The notes beneath the pieces were generated by a model. It searched no databases. It had not been told where the DNA came from and saw only the letters and a program-made list of their open reading frames with translations. Below are positions 1 to 11,471 of a stretch of 64,000 nucleotides of DNA, one piece after another. How positions within the stretch are numbered: the first letter of the stretch is position 1; each line of letters opens with the position of its first letter. Origin of the DNA: Lathyrus oleraceus (lineage: Eukaryota; Streptophyta; Magnoliopsida; Fabales; Fabaceae); the NCBI RefSeq assembly GCF_024323335.1, contig NC_066580.1:140053170-140117169 (forward strand). Direction: 5' to 3'. The position numbers and the translations under genes were made by a program.

Positions 1-469
1 TGATCTGAAAATGTCTTTGTAATAAAGTTGGCGTGAATTTCTCTCTAAAATATCTAGCCAAAAGTATATATAGCATTGGCCAAAAAGTGAAATCACGCTA
101 AGCCCCATCAAAGCGTTCTTAGTGCGATCAACAAAAAATAACTCAAACCGCCTTGATTCGCGCTAAGCGTGCTCCTAGTGCACTCCTAGTGCAAATTTCC
201 CAATTTCCTCTCGTCCCTCGCTTTCTAAGCACGCTAGGACCGCGCTTAGCCTGTTTTGAAAAATTTGGAAACTTCAATTTTGAAACTGAGTCTTGCTTGG
301 TGCCTTTATGTTTCTCATGCTTCCAATAGACTTTGAAACCTACAAATTTTCACCAAAATGATCAAACAAAAACTATTTACATGATAATGTTAAAAACTAC
401 ATATTTACATTTAAAACTAAGGTGCTAACAAGAAATTCCATTGAGATCAAGTGAAAAGGACCACAAAAT
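1..469. other. Repeat-derived flank, no gene seen
   Basis: No open reading frame of note. The stretch has repeated short motifs of the CGCTAAGC and CTCCTAGTGC kind (about 105-260), a pattern I associate with legume gypsy LTRs and spacers. It lies just downstream, on the minus strand, of the gypsy pol end at 470, so it may be the 3' UTR or LTR of that element. I could not find a second copy inside the window to prove this. Confidence 0.3.
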
Positions 470-1699
470 ACTATGGGTTATGTACACAAATTGGCCACTC
501 ACAACCAATGGTTGGATCAGAGGTTAGTTCTCCACGGCTTCCGACGGTAACTCTAATGCCGGTGTGATGGCTCCAGCACATGGTTTCAACTGAGAAGCAT
601 GAAAAACCGGGTGAATCTTGCTAGTGGATGGAAGTTCTAGAAAAGCAACTTATCCTAATGCTTTGATGATCTTGAAAAGCCTATAGAATCTTTTGGAGAG
701 TTCGCGAACCCGTCGTCCCTCAACAAGATTCTGTCTATGAGGGCGTAGTTTCACAAAAACTAAGTCACCTACAACAAATTTGTGTGAAATGTGTGTTCTA
801 TCTTCAAAACTCCTCATAGTTTCTTGAGCTTTATCATGTTTCTTCTTCGGTTCATGCAGAATTTATGTTCGATTCACTAAAGTGTCCTCGACCGCCTGGA
901 TGTGCGTGCTGCCACTCATGTAATCATTCAAATTAGGAGGCTTTCGACCATAAACCACCTGAAATGGCGAAACTCCAGTGGAAGAATGGATTGCAATATT
1001 ATAATGTCATTTCGTCCAATGAAGAAATGAATCCCATCACCTGGGTTTGTTGTGTACCAAGCACCTGAGGTGCAGTTGCGGGAGCTTGTTGACAACCTCA
1101 GTTTGCCCGTCGCTTTGAGGGTGATAAGAGGTGGACATTCTTAGCTTTATGCCATTTAAGCGGAACAAATCTTGCCAAACGTGACTGAGGAAAATGGGAT
1201 CCATGTCAGAAACCATACTTCTGGGCATGCCATGTAACTTACATACCATTGAAGCAAATAACTCAGCAAGTTTAGAAGCAGTAAATTGAGTGGGTAGCAT
1301 ACCGAAATGAGAAACTTTCAAGAGGTGATCTACCACCATCAGAATGATATATGATTTTGGAATGAACAGAGGCCTGTGAAGAACTCCAATTGAGGAACGG
1401 GTAAAGAAGGGAAATGGATACGCGAGAGAGCCTATGCAACTTTATTTTAGGCGCATTACAGAGTCCAAAAGGCATGAGCAAGAATTTGTAGTGCCTTAAG
1501 TGTGTGTGAAATGTCGTTTTATGGATCTTAGAGGGAGTCATGCATATCTAATGATACTTCGAGTAAAGATCCAACTTTGAGTACCATAGAGTTCGTCCAG
1601 AAGTTCATCAATGGCTGGTATTGAAATCTATCTTTGACAGTCATGGCATTTAACGATCTATAATCGTCACAGAATCGTCAACTACCATCTTTCTTCATG
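470..1699 (-). pseudogene. Ty3/gypsy pol remnant: RT piece joined to integrase and C-terminus
   Basis: Read on the minus strand, the segment opens with an RT piece (KKDGSWRF-like, then DDYRSLNA) near 1699-1640 and the RT motif MPFGLCNAP near 1475-1449. Integrase follows almost at once (1339-1085) and ends in SYHPQSDGQTEVVNK; the first Asp, the second Asp (SDMDPIF) and the Glu of the DDE triad are all present. Further on are fragments of the integrase C-terminus, including IHPVFHASQLKP around 620-580, typical of chromovirus-type gypsy elements. RNase H and the RT C-terminus are missing, so an internal deletion joined RT to integrase. Several frames are needed to read it. It is probably the same dead element as the gag-pro pieces at 2738-3105 and 7774-8867, which share strand and order, but that link is inferred. 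Confidence 0.8.
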
Positions 1700-2583
<884 letters not shown>

Positions 2584-2584
2584 T

Positions 2585-2737
2585 ATCTGTAAATAACCGT
2601 GGGTATCTCAAAATCTACGGATATCCATCGGACGGATATCCATACGAGTATGAGGCGGGTACGAATATCATATTTATTAAACGGACGAGTAGTGGGGGAC
2701 TAGTACCTGTCTCCTTGGGTACCCATCGTCATCTCTA
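2585..2737 (-). mobile_element. Possible end of a hAT-like or MITE element
   Basis: On the minus strand the segment starts TAGAGATGACGATGGGTACC and continues with repeated GATATCC and GGGTACC-type words. Plant non-autonomous hAT elements often have termini of this style. No matching inverted end was found on the other side of the (TA)n tract, so this may be one end only or a chance resemblance. It separates the gypsy protease remnant from the RT/integrase remnant. Confidence 0.3.
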
Positions 2738-3105
2738 GTTGGGAGTATTTTGTGATAATTTGGAAAACTTGTTCATCAGGGACGTGAGGTGAAGTGATGT
2801 GTTCTTCATTGTTGAGAAATTAGAATTGTATGCACGTGTCGATAGCGTGAGTTTCCACCATACGTTGTAATTGATGGAGGTTTGCTTCGGTTGGGCTGGG
2901 TTTGGGAATTCCCTGCAGGTGAACCGATGATCCATGGATATTGAAACTCATAGTAAGTTTCTCATAATTTGTGACAATTGGGCCTAGGGTTTTGAGCCAT
3001 TGCACCCCAAAAACCAACTCTGCACCAGTGTTTGGAAGTATGAACAAATCAATGTGGAATTCCTGCTGGCCCAAAAACAAAGATATATTGCGACACATGG
3101 TAGTG
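2738..3105 (-). pseudogene. Ty3/gypsy aspartic protease, C-terminal part
   Basis: The minus-strand translation has the hallmark second half of a gypsy retropepsin: a block reading FILPNTGAELVFGVQWL followed by TLGPIVTNYEKLTMSF. In the family this block follows the DSG active site by some 60 residues. The active-site half lies on the far side of the solo LTR at 7774-7915, and the two halves read as one protein if the LTR and one target copy are ignored. Downstream, the link from protease to RT is lost; sequence unrelated to gypsy begins near 2740. Confidence 0.8.
3101..3105. repeat. Target site duplication TAGTG, left copy
   Basis: The 5-bp word TAGTG directly abuts the left end of the solo LTR, and the same word at 7769-7773 abuts its right end. 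This proves the insertion boundaries and the identity of the LTR ends. Confidence 0.93.
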
Positions 3106-4364
3106 TGTAAGACCCTAATTTTGACCCTAAGATCCCTCATGACATCATGTTATTGCACAAGTGCATTGTCTTAAGGATCATATCATGTTTGGCTCCTTAA
3201 CCCTAGGGTTGGGACTTGTTTGAGTGATTTGAGATCACCAATCATGCTTGCATTGTATGTTATTGCTTTTCTTATTTGATTACTAACCAAAAGCACAAAA
3301 ATATGTCACTAAATTTTTTGTTTTGAAGCTCAATTTATCATTTCATGCATTTATGAGCCTATTTGAGGTCCATCAATAATTTGTTCATCAAGATTGGAAG
3401 TTTGACCTTGAAAAGTTGACCAGTCAAGTCATTTGACTAAGCTGGGGTTCAGTGAGCTATAACTCTTGAGGTGTTTGTCAAATGAAGATGACCCCAAATG
3501 AAAAAATATTCCTAAGAACCATATGAACAACTTTCATGTTCATCAAAAATCCATTTGAAGCTTGGAATGTCATCATTAATTCCAAAACATTATAGGTCCT
3601 TTTGACTGAAACCCTAATTTTATGTCAACTTGCCAAGGGCATAACTTCCTTAATTTTTATGATTTTGAGGTAAGACCAAAGGCATAGGAAATCTTGAGAT
3701 GTATACTTCAAATGTTATGTTGGAAAAAACTTCATAATCCTAAATGAAATACATGTGATATTGCAAAACATTATAGGTCATCTTGGACCTAATTCATTGA
3801 ATTTGAAAAAGTACCTAAGTTAAAATACCCATAACTTTGTCATATAAAATCCAAATGATGCAAACTTTGAGTCTAGATTGACCACCTTAAAAATATCTAT
3901 AACTTTGATGTTGAAGATTTTCTAATTTGAAGCTTGTATCATAAGGACAGTGGGGTTTAACCAAGCTTACTTTTGAGTTAAATTTTCAAAATGATTTGAA
4001 TATGTTTTACACTTGAACTTTCCAAGCCAGTTTTGATCAATTTACACATGTCAAATGGTTTTTTGTACAACATGACTTTTTGTCCTTATTTCAAGATCTT
4101 TCCAACCATTACTCACAATGGTCATTTGGATCTACCATTTGGGATATTCGAATTTCTTTTCATTTATGTGCATTTTTTATATTTTATGTTATAACTTGAA
4201 ATGCAAGTTGTTTCCATTCCATGTGCACGACCACATGCCTTCCATTTGAACTCAGTAGGTCTCTTCAGCCAGTCATAGGCCTCTCACGCGTCCATAAAGG
4301 CCCATGCACTCAAACTTTCAAATCCCATGCACATGAGTAAAGTGTGACGATCAGATGCATTCAG

Positions 4365-4376
4365 CTATAAATAGAG
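4365..4376 (+). promoter_or_regulatory. TATA box of the solo Ogre LTR
   Basis: CTATAAATAGAG is an excellent plant TATA box. Its position about 1.26 kb into the LTR implies a U3 of about 1.3 kb and a transcribed R-U5 part of roughly 3.4 kb. The start site itself is inferred. Confidence 0.6.
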
Positions 4377-7370
4377 GCTTCCTCTCATTCATTTCACAAC
4401 CTTTTGGAGATCCCACATGCTGCTGCACTGAAACCACACCCTCACCAAAGGAATCCTTCACCATTTTTTTCAGATTTTTTGAGCTTGAAATTCAGCAACA
4501 TTAGTTTAGTTTCAAAGCTAGATTCCTTAGCCAATCATCTTCCATACATCCAGAGATCAAAAAGAGGCAAGAAGTTTGAAGAATTCGTGGTCAGAAGCTC
4601 ATCATTTGGAAGGTATAAACTCAAACTGTTTGGATCTGAAACTCATAATTCAATGTAGTATTCTTGTGTTTTTGTGGTTCTCTGAAGTCCTCATACTTGA
4701 GGCAAGCTTTTGGTGCATTCAATTTGCCATTTCATGAACAATCTGTGTGGACACCATGATGTTCTCCTTCATCTTTCTCTCAATATAGGAAGAGTGAGGG
4801 GAATCCAATGGTACAGTGATGATCTACATCACATGAGCTTCATTTCCATGTCCTTGTTTTTCATTTTCGTTGAGATTTATTTTCCTGCAATTTTGGCCGA
4901 AATCTGTTGGCTGACCGGAGAAGATGGTGGTTTCCACTGCCACCACCATGTGTGCTGGTTCCAGCCCTTGGATCTCTCTCTCACGATCTAATCTCATGCG
5001 TCCGTTTTAATTACTTGTTTTAATTCATTATGTTGCGCTGTTGACTTGAGCCTACCGTGCATCATCAGATCCAAGTCGTGCAGTGTGCCACGTCAATTAA
5101 TGAATTGGATCCAGTGGCTCAGCATTTTTCGTTTATTTCATTTTCATTTTATTTTATTTTAATTCATTCTATTTTCAATAATTTATTAAAAATTCATATG
5201 AAGTCAGAAAAATATGAGACCAATTTTGAATTTTTTCTTGAAAAATCTAGTTTCATATTATGATTTTTAATTATTTTTGTGACTTCATTTGATATTTTTC
5301 ATAAATTATTTAGTTTTTAATGATTTTAATTCATTTTAAAATGCCTTATGACTTTTAAAAAATACAAAAATATTTTCATAGCATCTATGGATCATGATAA
5401 TTCATTGAAAAATAATCTCAACAATTTATTGCTTGTTTTGAGATTATTTGAGATTTTAATTCATCTTATGCTATTTTTGGGTTGTTTTTAATTGATTTTA
5501 ATTACTTTCTGACTTTAAAAATTTGTGAGAAAATTAGTCAAAGTTTGTTTAACTATGTTGAACCTATGAGAATTTAATTGGACTCATTGAAGTTGTTTTG
5601 AGTTGAATTGGAGGTTCAACCTTGTTTGTTTATTTTTTATTTGTATTTTCTTTTAATTCAAAAAAATACCAAAAAATATCATTCACTTCTTGACTTGTTA
5701 TATTCATTCTTCTTCTGTTTGGTGTTGATCAAGATTGAATTGATTCAACTTTGATCAAATTCATTGGATCTTGTGGTTTGAAAATCCTTAAGGATCATCA
5801 CCTAGAAAGATGAATGAATTTGATCAAGGATGAGTTATCCCTTGATCAATTGGGATTGGTTGTTGTCTTCTTACCCCTCTCCCTTTCATCTTCATCCCTT
5901 TCTTTCCCTTAATGACCAATGAGTTAAAGTCTTGAGGTTGGTCTTGACAAATAGGAGTTTAATCTTCTTTGATCCAAACCAAGCTTAACTTGATCCATGA
6001 TCAAGTGAGTTATTTTGTGTCAAAGATAGGTTACTTCTTGGTCAAGCAACTGGAGTTTAATCCCCTTTTGTTTGGCATGACAAGTTTATGGAGCTTGGCT
6101 TACTAGTCATGATCTCTAACTTGTGTTCTTATGACAAGCCCTTCCCCTGAGATAGGTGTGACTACTATATTAGTCCACTTACGATTGCTTAACACAGCGC
6201 TACATTGTCTTATGACAAGCTAACATAACTCTACTAACTACTAACTTTAATTTAAGCTTTTAAATTCTTGTCATTTACTTTTAATATCCTTTATTTCTTG
6301 CTCAGTATTCATCTTGATTTTCATCTTTATTCACTTGAGCACATATTTTATGTTTATGTCATTTTTCTTTTGCTCATTTGAGCCCATTATTGTGTAAATA
6401 TTTTGCTATTTTGTGTTGTTTGTGTTTGTTTTAATATGAACCAAAATGCAAAAAAGAGAAAGGACTTAGAATTAGTATTCACCCATGCTTAAAGGAGCTC
6501 AAAAGCAACTAGGCCTCATGCCTTTAGAATGCAAAATATGGAAGAGCAACTAGGCCTCATGCCTTTAGAATGCTAAAATTCAAAGTTGACCTCAAAGGAC
6601 TTCTCCTCAAAATCATTCTTTGTTCATTCCCTTTATTGTGTTATGAGCTTTTTGATGTGTGCTTTTGTGTGATAGGAACCTCATCTTAAGATTGGGAAAA
6701 GAGGACCATTGTCATGAGTAGCCAAGTTAAGAGCCAAGCTAAATGGAGATCCTAGGAGCTTGAATTCAAATTGTTGAGTGCTTGTTTTGTGTGCTAAATC
6801 CAAAGGAAAAGAGCATCTTGAGTCATCTCTATGACTCCAAGAAAAGGAACTCCAAGGGTTATCTTTCCCCTCTTATCTTTGTATGCTTTAGGAATAACCC
6901 TTCTCTCTTCTCCCCACTCTAACCAAGCCAAAAATCATTTTCAAAACTTTGACTTTATTTCAAATTAGAAACCTAGGCCTTATGCCTTTGACTTTTCAAA
7001 ACCATTTTCATAAATACTCATTGTAAATAAACTTTAATCCAACTTTGACCTCATTTTGTAAATAAATTTAACTTGTAAATATAACCCATTTCAAGTTGTT
7101 TTATGGTTCCAATGGCCACTTGTTTCACTCTTTTCAAAAACATTAGTCATAGGTTTGAGTTATCATAGTGGTTGATGTAAATATCACCTCATCCTTAGTG
7201 TTGGATTATAAGTCTTCCATGCTTATTATAGGGTTAACCCCTCACTAGCATGTTGAAGCCTTCCTCACATGGTGGATTGTTGGTTTAGATTGAGTTTTCT
7301 CCCTTTGATAACAAAAGACCTTAAGGCTTTTGATTAAAATCAATTCACCAACCTTTGAAATTTTTACCAC

Positions 7371-7428
7371 GAACTACGAGGTTTTGATCCTCCTTTGTGA
7401 TGGTACGTAGGCAATGGGTTCATCCATT
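7371..7428 (+). promoter_or_regulatory. Conserved U5 hairpin module in the solo LTR
   Basis: The module starts GAACTACG, contains TTTTGATCCT and GGTACGTAGGCAA, and ends in the small hairpin AATGG-GTTCAT-CCATT (7413-7428). The same order of words occurs in both other Ogre LTR families of the window, where the final stem is AACGG/CCGTT with the identical loop. It lies in the transcribed part of the LTR. The function is unknown. Confidence 0.55.
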
Positions 7429-7768
7429 CAAACAATAAAACTTATAAATATAATCTATTCTCTTCTCATCCCTTCAATCTTTTGCACAAATATTTTCATA
7501 AATACCAACCTACAACGTGTATTTGCAAAAAGGGTTCCCTTAGAGTACTAAGGATGTTTTGGATGCGTAAAACTTCCCATTTCATAACCAACCCCCTTAC
7601 CCAGATCTCTGACATTTTTATTAGTTTTTGATTTGAAAAAATTCTTACTTGGCTTTTGTTCGCTTTTTAGCCTTTCCTTTGGACAAATAAAAGTGCGGTG
7701 GCGACTCAAATTGTATGTTGACTTTTGGTTTAGTCAATAAACCTAAAGGTAACGAAAACCCCGCTACA

Positions 7769-7773
7769 TAGTG
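7769..7773. repeat. Target site duplication TAGTG, right copy
   Basis: This is the right-hand partner of the copy at 3101-3105. Removing the LTR and one copy restores a continuous protease reading frame across the junction. Confidence 0.93.
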
Positions 7774-8867
7774 CATTGAAACTCTTCTCCATTCCCCACT
7801 AAGACCTTGAAAGAATGGGCCACTTCAGTCGTTAAGCCTAATTACTTAGCTACCCTATCCTACAGAAAATTATGGGTACTCTCACTGTCGATCAGAATGG
7901 CCACTGGGCTTGTTCGGATCTGGCCCATGACCCGAAGGGTTTGTGGTATTGAGTGGCCCATAAGGGCATGAAGGCTAATTTGGGTCGGGTATGGATCTGA
8001 CCCGTCAATCCGGTGTGAATCATGAGGGATTTCCCAATCGTTCCTAGGAGGAGTGTCGATGGTGTTCTCCATCCCTTCAATTTCCACGATCAAGAGGTGA
8101 AACATCTGGCGGCAATGGTGGCCCGTGTGAAAGCGTTCATCAAAATTATAACATAATCATTTTTCCCTTCGAGCTTGTAATTCATCGGGGAAAAGTCGTT
8201 TGATAGGTGTTGGTAGTTTAGGTGGGTTAACGACGATGGAAGGTTTGAAGGAGGAGGAGGAACTTCCGGTTGTGGGTGCGATGGGTTGCAACGATTTCGC
8301 CAAAAATGTGGTATGATCCAGGTATTTCTCTTCCTGAAGTATTTCCAAGTATATCGCATGAGTCAGTGAAAGGGGTTGAAACACCTATACCTTTTGACAG
8401 ATGTCCGATTTTAGTCCGTAGATGAAGCAACTGAGGTAAAAGAGAGGTGGTAGCCCTACGATGCAATTTGCGAGTGATTCAAACCGAGCATGGTATTCTT
8501 TCATAGAGGAAGTTTGAAAAAGTTTGAACATAGCGCCCTTAGGATCTTCGTAGAGTAGCAGAGCGAATCTGGACTCCAGTGATTGTAAGAAAGTTGTTCG
8601 CGATAGAAGCATGTTGTTGGAGTACATCCACTGAAACCATGCCAAAGCTTCATCCTGAATGTAGAAAGACGTGATGTGAAGTCTTTGGTCCTTCGCCGTC
8701 ATGTGATAGTCAAAAAATTGGTTGATCTTAAAGATCCAACCTAAGGGATCAGTGCCATTAATGCGCAGTATATCGAGCTTCATGGTAGTAGTGGGAAAAG
8801 AATGAATCTCATATCCAATCGAAGGCATATGTGACGCAAACCCTGGTGGTGAAATACGAGCGCGCAT
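7774..8867 (-). pseudogene. Ty3/gypsy gag and protease N-terminal part
   Basis: A single minus-strand frame, with a few stops, runs from a gag core (8867-8388; contains WIFKINQFFDYH, ALAWFQWMY and YHARFESLAN, typical of the retrotransposon gag family) through a proline/serine linker. It then passes a degenerate zinc knuckle CYNFDERFHTGHHC, in which the second Cys is Phe, to the protease active site LIDSESTHNFL near 7890. The active-site Gly of D-S-G is Glu, so the enzyme would be dead. In-frame stops lie at 8387-8385 (TAG) and near 8159. The protein is then cut by the solo LTR and continues at 3105. Linker and knuckle style fit the chromovirus branch. Confidence 0.85.
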
Positions 8868-9035
8868 ATCCTAAAACTTCGATGTTAATACGTTAATGTT
8901 GGCGGAAACACTAGCTTGAAATGATTGTTGGTTGTAGAGGAGTTGACTGAGGGTGGCGGAAAGTTCAGCGATGATGGGTGGTGGTGTGGGTAGTGGAGGG
9001 TGTGTCATGATCAATTCAATAAGAGCACCAATTTT

Positions 9036-9255
9036 TTATGAATGTTGTTATGGATACTGCAGATTCTACAACGGTAGCTATTCTAGGGTAAATCTACTAA
9101 TTCCTTTCATTCATTCTTCTCTTTTATTACATTAGAGACTAGTACTTATAGTACTTGCATTTCACTACAGTCCAAGAGTCCTCTAACTAACTCTTGCTGA
9201 CTCATTACACATGTCAATAATACATTCTAGAATTCTTAGTAGATTCTAACTTTTT
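9036..9255 (-). mobile_element. Probable 5' LTR (part) of the minus-strand gypsy element
   Basis: On the minus strand the segment has promoter-like CTATAAGTACTAG, a following AATGTAATAAAAG polyadenylation-type word, and an end just before ATTGGTGCTCTTATTG, which sits where a primer binding site should be, upstream of gag at 8867. The start is uncertain, perhaps near GTTAGAATCTACTAAG at 9252. No second copy was found in the window, so the boundaries are estimates. Confidence 0.4.
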
Positions 9256-9956
<701 letters not shown>

Positions 9957-10189
9957 TGTTGAGATATTAAATATAATACAAGTTCAGTTGTGTGGCCCAA
10001 TCCCGAAGCTAATTAGGATTTAGGGTTTGTTACTTAATTTGTTATTTTACTTAGTAGTCAAGCCACTTAGGTGTATATAAAAAGACACTTCTTAATTCAG
10101 TTTTATTATTCATTCAATTCAATAATACAATCCTTATTTATTTATTCTCTCTCTTTATCTCCTCACTAAAAGTGCCTCAAGCACTAACA
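9957..10189 (+). mobile_element. Small copia-like LTR (about 233 bp)
   Basis: The segment begins TGTTGAGATATTAAAT and ends AACA, with a good TATA box (TATATAAAAAG near 10074) and a pyrimidine-rich end. Three bases later comes TGGTATCAGA, the standard primer site for initiator Met tRNA. The copia-type gag start at 10331 supports the reading. The partner LTR was not found; the LTR at 10890 is different in sequence. Confidence 0.6.
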
Positions 10190-10192
10190 AAT

Positions 10193-10202
10193 TGGTATCA
10201 GA
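10193..10202 (+). other. Primer binding site, initiator Met type
   Basis: TGGTATCAGA matches the complement of the 3' end of plant initiator Met tRNA. It lies 3 bases after the proposed LTR end at 10189. Confidence 0.65.
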
Positions 10203-10330
10203 TCCTGGTTTGATCCAGGGATAAGTGTTCTTATATGCTATGTGATTGCAGTTTTGTCTGATCTTCCACATTAAAAAAGAAGGGTATTATTGTGAAAAAG
10301 TTATTGAGCTACAATCACATGTTCTGCTAT

Positions 10331-10445
10331 GCAGTTTGGGCTAGAGAAAATTGATGGAAAAGTTTTTTTTTTACTTGTGGAAAGTTCAATTCAAATATGT
10401 GTTGATACAACCAATATTAAACAAGGTGCAAGATTATGTCGGTGG
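10331..10445 (+). pseudogene. Copia gag N-terminal scrap
   Basis: The first frame reads FGLEKIDGKV and, after a shift around the poly-T at 10365-10374, continues as LWKVQFKYVLIQPILNKV. This is the usual start of many copia gag proteins (pattern FDGKxNFxLWKxQ). The rest of gag and all of pol are absent, so the element is internally deleted. Confidence 0.6.
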
Positions 10446-10506
10446 TTGAAGAGCTTCCCGCCAACAAGGAAGTTGCACCATAAACTTTCAACTTGTTTTT
10501 CGACAT

Positions 10507-10889
10507 ATGAAAATTCTTGAAGGGGGTTTAGCTTCAAGTTAATTATACTCTTCTTTAGGTGGAGTATGATAGTTTTTAAAACTATGATTGTTTGTGAAGA
10601 CAATGTGAAATTGTTGGAATGATTTAGCTTCAAGCGAAATTTTATATTTCATAATAAAATATATGATTGTCGGTGATGACAATGTGAAATTCTTGAAGTA
10701 GTTTATCTTCAAGTGAAATATATTTTTCATGAGAGAGAATGATAGTTTTTAAAACTATGACTATCGGTGAAGACAATGTGAAAATTCTTGGAGTGGTGTA
10801 GCTTCAAGTGACTACACTCTTTATGGTAGAGTATTATTGCCGGTGAAGACAATGAAAGTTTACGTATTATTTTCAATCAAGGTGAAGAT
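10507..10889 (+). repeat. Degenerate direct repeats ending in a copia polypurine-like tract
   Basis: About four degenerate units of 80-100 bp (starting near 10508, 10603, 10685 and 10780) share the words AATTCTTG, TTTAGCTTCAAG and GAAGACAATGTGAAA. The last one runs into CAAGGTGAAGAT directly before the LTR at 10890. That is the usual polypurine tract style in front of a copia 3' LTR, so these units may be 3' UTR repeats. Confidence 0.5.
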
Positions 10890-11364
10890 TGTTGGGTTTG
10901 GTATAAAATATACATGTTGAAAAAGTCTCACATCACTTAGTTTTGTGAATGAAGAGAGAGTCAAAGGCTATATATAAGATACAAGCTCTTTGAAGTCCTA
11001 CATTGCTTAGTTTTATGAAGGAAGAGAGAGTACATAACTATATATTGGATTCAAGTTCTTCATTCCAAGATCCACCAGTCAAAAGCACTTTAAGCTTGTA
11101 TTTCACTTTCTTTGTTTTCTTATACTATTGTAATAGAGTGTTGTGAGATGTAGTTAAATATTTGTTTTGGAGGGTGTGAGTGTACTGGGGGCTTGGGTTA
11201 GTTAAGGGTATATTATATGTTGTAACAATTTTCACATAGTGTTATTCTCTAGTTGCCTATTAACAAAGGTCGTGGTTTTTCTTCAGTTTTGGAGTTTCCA
11301 TGTTATGTTCTTGTGTTGTGATTGTGTTCCTCTTTTTTCTCTATGCTTTGTTTTTTTTACAACA
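10890..11364 (+). mobile_element. Copia LTR (475 bp)
   Basis: Starts TGTTGGGTTTGG and ends TTTACAACA. Direct internal duplication of a promoter-side segment (about 10930-10965 and 10993-11028, word CATTGCTTAGTTTTATGAA or close) and TATATATAAG near 10972 fit a U3 region. It is followed by ATTGGTATCTAGAGC, a Met-tRNA-type primer site, and by copia gag at 11472. Because a polypurine-like tract precedes it and a primer site follows it, this LTR sits in a tandem-like or recombinant arrangement. Confidence 0.75.
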
Positions 11365-11366
11365 AT

Positions 11367-11379
11367 TGGTATCTAGAGC
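11367..11379 (+). other. Copia primer binding site
   Basis: TTGGTATCTAGAGC-type sequence directly after the LTR end resembles the TGGTATCAGAGC Met-tRNA site with changes, as in many copia elements. Confidence 0.6.
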
Positions 11380-11471
11380 TCCAATTAGATTCTTGATTGT
11401 GTTTTCAAGAATCACACGTCATAAATCGTGTTTCCGGGATCGTGGGTTGTTGTTGATCAATTGCTGCAAAG

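Larger units (their letters stand above)
3106..7768 (+). mobile_element. Solo LTR of an Ogre-type retrotransposon
   Basis: The 4663-bp block starts TGTAAGACCCTAATTTTG and ends CGCTACA, the same termini as the complete inner Ogre at 33118-58690 read in its own sense. It is flanked by perfect 5-bp duplications TAGTG (3101-3105 and 7769-7773). No internal gene is present, so it is a solo LTR left by LTR-LTR recombination. The last 300 bp are clearly related to the end of the inner Ogre LTR, sharing the words GTGCGGTGGCGACTC and GGTACGTAGGCAA. A promoter at 4365 and a transcribed-side hairpin module at 7371-7428 are listed separately. Small open frames in it look like chance frames. It sits inside the gypsy protease gene in the opposite direction. 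Confidence 0.93.

Noticed and set aside
4404..4658. 84-codon frame shortly after the TATA box of the solo LTR
   Set aside because: No counterpart frame in the related inner LTR and no known domain; most likely chance.
7413..7428. tRNA-like T-arm or Pol III B box, from GGGTTCATCC
   Set aside because: Only the GGTTC word fits; there is no A box at a suitable distance and no cloverleaf, so a simple hairpin module is the better description.
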